From contig ML986824.1 of the NCBI GenBank assembly GCA_010094045.1, positions 1 through 39,217 of the forward strand: a stretch of DNA of 39,217 bases, in the 5' to 3' direction. Source of the stretch: Lojkania enalia (taxonomy: Eukaryota > Ascomycota > Dothideomycetes > Pleosporales). The position numbers were made by a program, and so were the translations under genes. Below, one piece after another: positions 31,700 through 39,217 of this stretch (its first letter is position 1; every line of letters begins with the position of its first letter). The notes beneath the pieces were generated by a model, which did not search any database, was not told the origin of the DNA, and saw only the letters and a list, made by a program, of their open reading frames with translations.

Positions 31700-34600
31700 C
31701 TTACTACTAATATACTTATAGATCCCCTTCTACTATAAAGAGGAGTTTCTGGTCTTCTAGGGCTATCTTAAACTATAGGCAGCGGCCCGATATATAGGAG
31801 ATAAGAAGAATAAAAAGGTAGCCTTTAAGGCTATTTCAGAATCCGCTTATAGCCTAGTACTTATAGCCCAGGTTGTAAAGAGTTAGGAAGATAGCCTTTC
31901 TATAGCTAGTATCTAAGTAGTTTTATTCTACTAGAGTACTAAGTTACTCTATTAGGTTTCAGCTTTAAAGGCTCTAATATCTAGCTTTTAGGCTAATATT
32001 ACGGCGCTCTTAGGCGGCTAAGAATAAGATAGAAGAGGTTTAGGGGGAGTCCGGAGGGAAAGAAGGGGAAGGAAAGTAGAGGAGGAAAGGACTAGGGAGG
32101 TATCCGACAGCCTACTATTAGACCCTCTAGATTCTATAAAGGAGTAATTTCGGGCCTATACTTTAGTTTTTAAATCTACTACTCAACTCTTATATATTAT
32201 CGTCTATTAGGTAATCTATATTCTCTATACTATTCTTATATACCTTAATCTATTTAGTTAAGGCCTTTAGGGGTTCCAGCTAATTTAGATACTTATTATA
32301 AAAAGCTTTTAGCTTATAAGATAAACCTATAAAATTTAAAGCTTTATACTAGACTAGGTTGGAATTATATCCTACCTATTTTATACGGTATTTAAGGGTC
32401 TTGTAATATAGCTTACTAGCTAGTATTTCCTCAACCTCCTACTCTTCTACCCTCTTAATAGCGATAGCGGGTGGTTTCGGAGCTTCTTACCCTAGTAGAG
32501 GGTTCTAGGGGTTCTTATATAGTAGGTTTAGTACAAAAATATTATATATTCTTAACCCTAAGGGTAGCTGTAGATAGTATAAGTTTCTAACCTATTCTAG
32601 TACTTTAAAAGGGCCCTCCTATTAATCGGATAGCTTTCGGCTCAGTCTCTAAACTATAAGGTTCTTAGTATTTAGGTAGATTATATTACTAATCTACTAA
32701 TTAATTAGTTACTAGTAATAGTTAATAATAGATTATATACGATCCTAAGCCTTCTCAATATTAGCCTTTACGGTTTCCTAGGCTGTATATATACGAGTCG
32801 CTAGAGCTAAAGCGTTCTTACAATTTAATTTATCTATTATAGTAATAGGATTAATAGAATATTTCTAATCCTAACTTTAACGGGGCTTAAATTTATATAG
32901 GATCTAATATAGGGATATTCTAATAGTCGTATAGGGTAGAGTTGCTTGTACTCAGTCGATTATAAGTAATAGAGAACTCTAGTTATCCTAGTAGAAGAAT
33001 ATAAAAGGGCGTAGTCTCTAATTAATATACTTATTTATAATCTCCATCTATCTATTAGTCTTTTTATAATAAGTAGTAGATAGTTTAATCTTTACGTCTA
33101 AGATACAGCAGAATTCGGACTAGAAACTAGATATAAACTAAGGTCCTCAGTCTAAAATAATAGTTTTAGGCGTATAGCTAAAGTAGTATATCTATTAAAT
33201 AAATAATTCAGCTATTCTCCGTACGTTAATTATACGATAGTAGGGAATAGATATAGCTTATTTAGACAGGCGATTAATTACTACTATAATCTAATTGTAT
33301 CCGGACTTATCTATAGGAAAATCCTTAAAGTTAATATATAGATACTATATTAGTTAATTTAGTATAGGAAGTAGGTAGATAAAACCTAGGGTTTAGGTTT
33401 ATATCGGATAAGCTTTACGGTATAGGATATAATTCTATATATATCGTTTGTAAGTAGCCTCTATACCCTTCTAATAGTACTTCTAGGATAGTAACTAATA
33501 GGTTTTAGTAGCGTTTAGGTGTATAGAGGATACTTAGTTATAAACCTCTTATATAAGTTACGTGTAAAGGCCTAAATCTAATAGAATATATAAGCGATTA
33601 TTATAGAGAAGTAGTCTATTTTCTATCTAATACTTGTAGGGTAAAAGTATACGTTCCTGCGTAAAGGAGGCTTAGTTTTCCTATAGTAATATGTTGATTA
33701 ACTCTAGAGAGTCTAGTAATATAATCTACTTCTAGCCTTTAATAATATTTAGTATAGCTGCTTAAGTTATTATTTAGGTAATATAGGACTAGACTAATTT
33801 AGTATTAATTTGGGGGTAAAGTTAATACAGTCTAAATAGGACTCTTAACCGGTTGTTAGTTTAAGCTACTTTTAAGTTTTCTACATCTTATTCGCGATAA
33901 TTAAGGATATCTACTCTAATATTATTCTTATCTAAGGTATACTCGATTTAGAACTAATACTAAGCTAATTTCTCAGTCTAACAAATTTAACAAGTATTAA
34001 GTACCTTTATAGTTATAAAATATTCGAGTAAGCGATAATCGGTATATACTAGAGTCCTAGTAGCTATTAAAATAAGTTCTACCCTCTATTACTTAAATAT
34101 AGTAATAATTGTAAATAGTTCCTTATTATAGATCTTCTAGTTCAGTTCTAAACTAGATAGAACCTTACTATAAAACGCTATAGGGTACTATTTTCTATTA
34201 GAATATTTCTATAATAGTACTTCTATAACTACTCTATTAGAGGTATTAGTTTCTATTTTTATTTCTAACGTAGGGTTAAAGTAGTAGAGAGTAGGTATAC
34301 TTAATAGGGCTAACTTTAATTTTTTAAAGGTAATATTACATTCTAAAGTTTATATAAAAAGGGTTATAGGGCTCTATAGTACGATAATTAGCTTTATAAC
34401 ACGCGAGAATTCCGATATAAACTATTAGTAGAATCTAGTAAAACCTAAGAAGGATTTTACACCTATTATAGTAGTAGGTAGCTACTAGTTATATAGTACT
34501 TCTACCTTCTTTAGGTTAACCTTAAGACTTTTATTTAAGAGGATATAATTAAGGTATTTAGTTTAGGTAATATAGAATTCGCTCGTCTTAATATTAACTT

Positions 34601-37600
34601 ATAACCCTACTTAATATAATCTCTTAAGAACTTTCTTAATATAGATAGTATATATCACCTCGTCTTCAAAGTAGATAAAAATATCATCTAAATAAGTAAT
34701 ACAGAAGTTATCTAGGTAGTTAATTAGTACGTTGTTTATATAGCGCTGGTAAGTTACTAGACTATTATATAATCTAAAAGGTAGAACTTTATACTTATAG
34801 GTTCCGTATTAAGTTTAAAAGGTAGTATATTTCTTAGAACTAGGGTCTATTCTAATCTTGTTAAAAGCTGTATAAATGTTAAACTTAGTAAAAATTACTA
34901 CCTTAATAGGTCTAGATAAAAATTTATCTATACGCGGTATTAGATATATATTTTTATAGGTAAAAGTATTAAGTTTATAATAATCTATATAGATATATAG
35001 GTTGCTATTAAATTTATAGACGTAAAAGATTAGAGATATAAAAGAGCTCCGACTCTACTTAATATATTTATACCGTAGATTATCTATAATATACTTTTTA
35101 GTTGCCTCCAGCTCCTTAATATTCTACTTATATAATAGGCTGTAACTATTAAGGAGAGGTTCTATAAGAATAATCTTATAATTATAAGGGTAGTATTCTA
35201 GTAATTAATAAGCTGTAGTTTTACTAAATATATTCTAATACCTATAGTATTTAGATAATAATCGGAGATTTACTAGTACTTCGTTTTTAGCCTTATCTTC
35301 CAACTCTAGGGTTTACTTATCTTTAATTAGCTGCTCGATTTCGTATAGAGATGTAGAGAAAAACTCGTTCTCTTTCCTCTTTATGTTAAAGTAGAAAGTA
35401 TTAGCTAAGATAAGAGTAATAATAGGAGAATAGACTTTCTTTAGATCGGGTTTAGACTTTATTATATATAGGCGTACAGGAGCTCTAAACTTATTTAGAC
35501 TATAGGCTATAAAAGACTAATATAGTTTTAGTAGTCTTAATAGACCCTTAATATAATAGATAATCGGACTATAAGACTGCTAATACTAGTCCTTTTCTTA
35601 TAGAGCGTTGCGTCGCTAGATATCTAGCTCTACCTTTTTATCGTATACTAGCTAAGTTAATTATATAAAAAGAGGAGGTAAAGAATTATAAGTAGTAGGA
35701 TACTTAAAGAGCTATATAATCTAATTCTTATCCGTATCTAGCTGGAGTTAAAAATAACGTAACTATTTAATACTAATAATATAATCCTAAATATCTAGAT
35801 TTATAATTATAAATAGATAGTTTTAGATAGTTCTCCTATTAATTTATAGGTGTAAATAGATATACTAATTAACTAGGGTTTAGATTCAATCCTGAAAACT
35901 TTTAACGGTAATTTTAAAGGGTAAATACTATACCGATATATATAGGGCTTAGAAGAGTAATCTAACTACTGTAGAATTAAAGAATAGAAAGCCTTAGGCG
36001 CTAGTATTAATAAGGGCGTTTAGTTATATACTAATACCTTTTAAATATAGAATAGTAGAGATTTAGAAGTACTTTCCTCTAAATAAATATAACAAATTAA
36101 TATTTAATAAATTATACTTATTTAAGTCTAAGATAGAAAGTTTTTCTAAACGTCTCTATTTCCCACCTAAGAACTATCTAGATAGTACTTACTTACGTCT
36201 AGGAACTCTTCTTCCTTAATCTTCTCTTATTTAACCTCTATTTCTTATATTCTAAAAACTATATATTTGTTTATAAAGTATCCTAGTTTACTATAATTAT
36301 AGTAATTACCTAGGGTAGTATACCTTTTAGGTATAGAAGTTTTACTAGGTAGTTAAGGAGCGATTATAATAGAATAAGGTATTAATACTAGAGTAGATTA
36401 AAATAGTATTAGATTATAAGTTACTTTAAATAAACTCTTAGAAGCCTTCTAGTACCGATCCAAATTTATTTTAGCTGTAACCTATAGGCTAACAGTTCGT
36501 TCTAGGAGATTAAGAATACTCCTCCTTTCTATATTATAGGCTGTTAAGTAGGCAACTATAGTATTAAAGGAGCCTTTCTATATAAGCTTAAAGCTAAGGT
36601 TTAGTATCTTTAAGTTAGGGAGAATCTTATCTTATAGGTAGAAGAACTACTTAAATTAGGATACGGATCCCCTAATAGTTGTACTAATAAAGCGAGCTTT
36701 AAAAGTTGGAAATACTTCTCTCTTATTTATCCTTAGGACCTAAAACACCTGTTACACCTCTATCTCTTTATTATCTATAATAAAATATGATTATAGAAGT
36801 AAAATTATTTCTTTAGTATTCTTAAACCGATACTAGTCTGATTCAGCTAGGTATTTTAGCTCTAGATACCCTTTCGCAGTACTAGAGGTATATCTCTATA
36901 CTAACACTATATATATACGCTCTATCCGATAGTAATCTATATTAATCTTAAATTAGTCTAGGATCGAGGCTTGCTATTATTTAAATATAGGTTCGTTGCT
37001 ATTTATAAAGCTTTTAATCTTAGGTATATATTTAGTAAGGTAGGCTCGAAGGGGCTTAAAAGTAGCTGAAAGGTTTCTTACTAAAGGAGTTGTAAAAGTT
37101 TCTCAGTATATTATTAGTTCTAATTCGGTAGTTTATAGAGGTTAATTAGAACTGATAGTTCTCTATTATATTAAATATATAATCTCCTCTTATAAAATTG
37201 CGATTTATTCCTTAAGGGTTAGTTTACTCTAATTTTCCTCCGAATTAGATAGGTTCTTTATTATAGGCCCTATAGAGAGGGGTCCGCCTATTATAGAGCC
37301 CCCTATAAAAGGTAACGGTTATTCTATACGTGTAGATAGAAACTTACTCTTACTACAACTTGTGCATATATCGGTTCTAGTATAAGAATTAGAAGGTAAA
37401 TTATAGTTAGATATCAGCGGTTACCTCTAATTCTAATAGGTTATTAGTAGTCTCTAAGTTTTTACCTAGGCGTACTCTACGCGGCTTTTCTAAAAGCAAT
37501 CCTAATCGTAGGAGATAGGAAGTTCTAAACCTAAAGGCTTCGGTTAATAAGAGGTTTCTAAAATCCTATCTAGGTAACTAAATAATTTAATATAATAGTA
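31700..37600 (-). pseudogene. gag-pol polyprotein remnant of the chromovirus
   Basis: Minus-strand landmarks from 5' to 3': gag zinc knuckle near 36270-36315 (YYNYSKLGYFINKY, the CCHC box with Cys and His as Tyr); reverse transcriptase from about 35100 to 34400 with NLYIYIDYYKL (for LR.C.DYR.LN) near 34990 and YLDDIFIY at about 34672-34694; RNase H near 34270-34050 (IETNTSNR, for DAS.); integrase C-terminal GPFKVLE near 32600; and a chromodomain near 32440-32290 (EVEEILASKLYYKTLKYRIK). Stops replace Trp and Gln throughout. Confidence 0.87.
32290..32450 (-). other. Chromodomain at the integrase C-terminus
   Basis: The minus-strand reading EVEEILASK...YRIK*VGYNS has the fold signature of chromodomains, W.VE.IL followed by YLVKW.GY, with the Trp of VKWVGY now a stop. 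In live chromoviruses this domain binds methylated histone H3 and steers integration to heterochromatin. Confidence 0.75.
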
Positions 37601-37720
37601 TATAAGTATTATAATCTAAACTAAATCGAGTGTATTTTAGACTTAAATATAGTTAAATAAACAATTAATACGATATTATTAAAGAGGCTGTTACTAGTAG
37701 TATTAAGTTCTTCTATATAA

Positions 37721-37999
37721 TATAACGGTATAGGTAAGATAATAGGTCTGAATGCGGCATAAATCTACTTAGAGGTATATAAGAGTACGTAGGGGATTAA
37801 GGACCTAGGAATTCTATTAACACCTATAGGCCTTATATAAAAGGATATAGAAGAACTACTAAGCTACTTATAAAGGAGTATATAACTATATATAGAAGGG
37901 AAAAGGGGTAGAACTAGGGGTAGGATAAGATAAGCGAAAAGCTTTAGGATAAGGTTATATATAAAGCTTTTCGTAGAACGATTTCTTTATATTATTATA
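37721..37999 (-). repeat. 5' LTR of the chromovirus (279 bp)
   Basis: It is the promoter-bearing LTR in the minus orientation. The ends are TA...TA where TG...CA is expected, consistent with RIP. Confidence 0.93.
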
Positions 38000-38004
38000 G
38001 AAGA

Positions 38005-38388
38005 AAGTATATTTTTTTTATTTACTTAATAGAATATATTTTAAAAGAACTATTTAAATAGAACTAGTTTTAATTAAAACTAGTCTATAAATACTAATAT
38101 TTATAAAGTTTATTACCTTAATATATACCTTCTAATATACTCTTTAAACTGAATAAAAACTATAGTATATATTTATATATTATAGAATAGATTCTATTAG
38201 CTAGCTTAGTATTAGTAAGGTAATATAGGGTAGAATATAGTATTATATAGTATATATAGCATATAGGGGTAGTAGAATAGATAAGTAACTATTTTATTAA
38301 TTACTATTAGGTATTATATATCTAGTTAAAGAGGTTATATAAGATATATATTTAGTTTAAATATATATACTATATTATATATTTTAAC
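38005..38388. other. AT-rich spacer between the chromovirus and Q2
   Basis: No gene was seen. It contains a perfect 22-bp palindrome at 38063-38084 (arms ACTAGTTTTAA). The rest is low-complexity RIP-type sequence. Confidence 0.5.
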
Positions 38389-38390
38389 TA

Positions 38391-39217
38391 TAATATAAAG
38401 TACTACTAAGCCGGCTATACTACCGAGCTGGCTACTTTTTCTTAGTATAGCAACTTTTCTGTACATAACGCTATGTCTTAATAACACAAAGCTAATCTAT
38501 CTAATTAAGAAGGTAGAATTGAACTTACCCTTTAAGCCTATACTTTAGGCCAATTTTAAAGCGTGTAATATACTGCAGCGGCTTTTAACATATAATACTA
38601 GCAGCTCTCTAACCGGCTTTATAAAATTACCTTTTAACCTTAAACTTAACTAAATTATATAAAGCTTACAGCAACTAAAGAGCAGATAATCGTACAATAT
38701 ATCCTTAACCTTAATTTGCGAGGATTTACGCCGCGGCTTTATAAGGTAGTAGATATAGTAGATAAACTATTATATACGCGGGGTAGAATACTTATAGATA
38801 AGAACTGGTCTAAACAATTTATATCGCGTATAAATAAGCTTAAAATAGTTTTTAATCGAGTAAAGGACTGTTAAAGGATATTATAAGAAGATCTAGAGGT
38901 TATTAACGCATAGTTTAAGCTCGTATAAGAGATAGTAGCCAAGTACAGTATCTATAAAGATAATATCTATAACTTTAATAAGATAGGCTTCTAGATAGGT
39001 ATAATTAGCTCTATAAAAGTTGTTACAGGTATAAAATGCTGTATAAGACCTACGCTTATTTAGCTAGATAATTAGGAGTAGATTATAGTAATCTAGAGTA
39101 TCTACGCTGCTAGGTATATAATTCTACTATTTATTATCTATAAAGGACGCGTCTATATCTTAGTATAGTATAAGAAGATAGATATACCGTACGACTGGAA
39201 GCTCTCAGTTTCTAAGA
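38391..39217 (+). mobile_element. Pogo/Fot1-like element Q2, truncated by the window end
   Basis: It begins TAATATAAAGTACTACTAAG after TA (38389-38390) and runs collinear with 19937-20765 of Q1. It retains more C and G than Q1 at many positions (for example CCGAGCTGGC where Q1 has TTAAGCTAGC), so the two copies took different RIP loads. Its transposase frame reaches NFNKIGF at about 38970-38992 and already holds stops. The right terminus lies beyond the window. Confidence 0.9.

Larger units (their letters stand above)
30808..37999 (-). mobile_element. Ty3/gypsy chromovirus, full length (7,192 bp), RIP-inactivated
   Basis: LTRs of 279 bp (30808-31086, 37721-37999) are flanked by the 5-bp duplication GAAGA (30803-30807, 38000-38004). 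The minus-strand purine tract ATAAGGAGGGGGG abuts 31087, so transcription runs right to left and 37721-37999 is the 5' LTR. The minus strand carries, in order, a gag zinc knuckle, reverse transcriptase with YLDD, RNase H, integrase C-terminus and a chromodomain: the gypsy gene order with the chromovirus hallmark. All frames are broken by RIP-type stops. Confidence 0.95.

Noticed and set aside
1..39217. tRNA, rRNA or bacterial-type features
   Set aside because: No tRNA-like cloverleaf, rRNA segment, operon structure or ribosome-binding pattern was noticed by eye. The introns and transposon families are fungal.

Overview
The window is chromosomal DNA of a filamentous ascomycete (Pezizomycotina). 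The evidence is a large type I iterative polyketide synthase gene with five short GT-AG introns of 47-65 bp, fungal Fot1/pogo, hAT and chromovirus transposons, and pervasive RIP (repeat-induced point mutation). In the AT-rich parts the dinucleotides CA and TG are almost absent (none seen in the first ~210 bases), and repeat copies differ by C/G to T/A transitions. I cannot name the genus. LAYOUT: 1-2658 is a hAT transposon copy (A, minus orientation, cut by the window start), heavily RIP-mutated except for its last ~200 bp. 2675-5848 is a decayed pogo element (E1) with a second pogo element (E2, 3681-5843) inserted in its right terminal repeat. 5985-13354 (minus strand) is one apparently intact highly reducing polyketide synthase gene with six exons and 2,364 predicted residues, followed upstream by a ~320 bp promoter region, a 13-bp minisatellite and a pogo fragment (to ~14350). 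From about 14600 to the end the DNA is again strongly AT-rich and consists almost wholly of dead transposons. 14952-30397 is a nest in which pogo element R contains pogo P1 (15671-29080). P1 contains hAT copy B (16123-25736) and pogo P2 (27094-29024), and hAT B contains a 1.5 kb LTR element (18214-19746) and pogo Q1 (19937-21789). 30808-37999 is a full-length Ty3/gypsy chromovirus on the minus strand with a chromodomain. 38391 to the end is a second copy of pogo Q. HOW IT FITS TOGETHER: the polyketide synthase is the only gene that looks alive. Its domains read KS-AT-DH-(degenerate MT)-ER-KR-ACP with no release domain, so it should make a reduced linear chain released by a partner encoded elsewhere. 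No tailoring, transport or regulatory gene is visible, so any cluster partners lie outside the window or are lost. The gene sits as a GC-balanced island of about 11 kb between RIP-mutated transposon blocks, with its stop codon only ~136 bp from a transposon end. No element keeps an intact transposase or polymerase. Boundaries were set by hand from terminal repeats and target-site duplications. Exon boundaries were set by reading-frame continuity and conserved PKS motifs.
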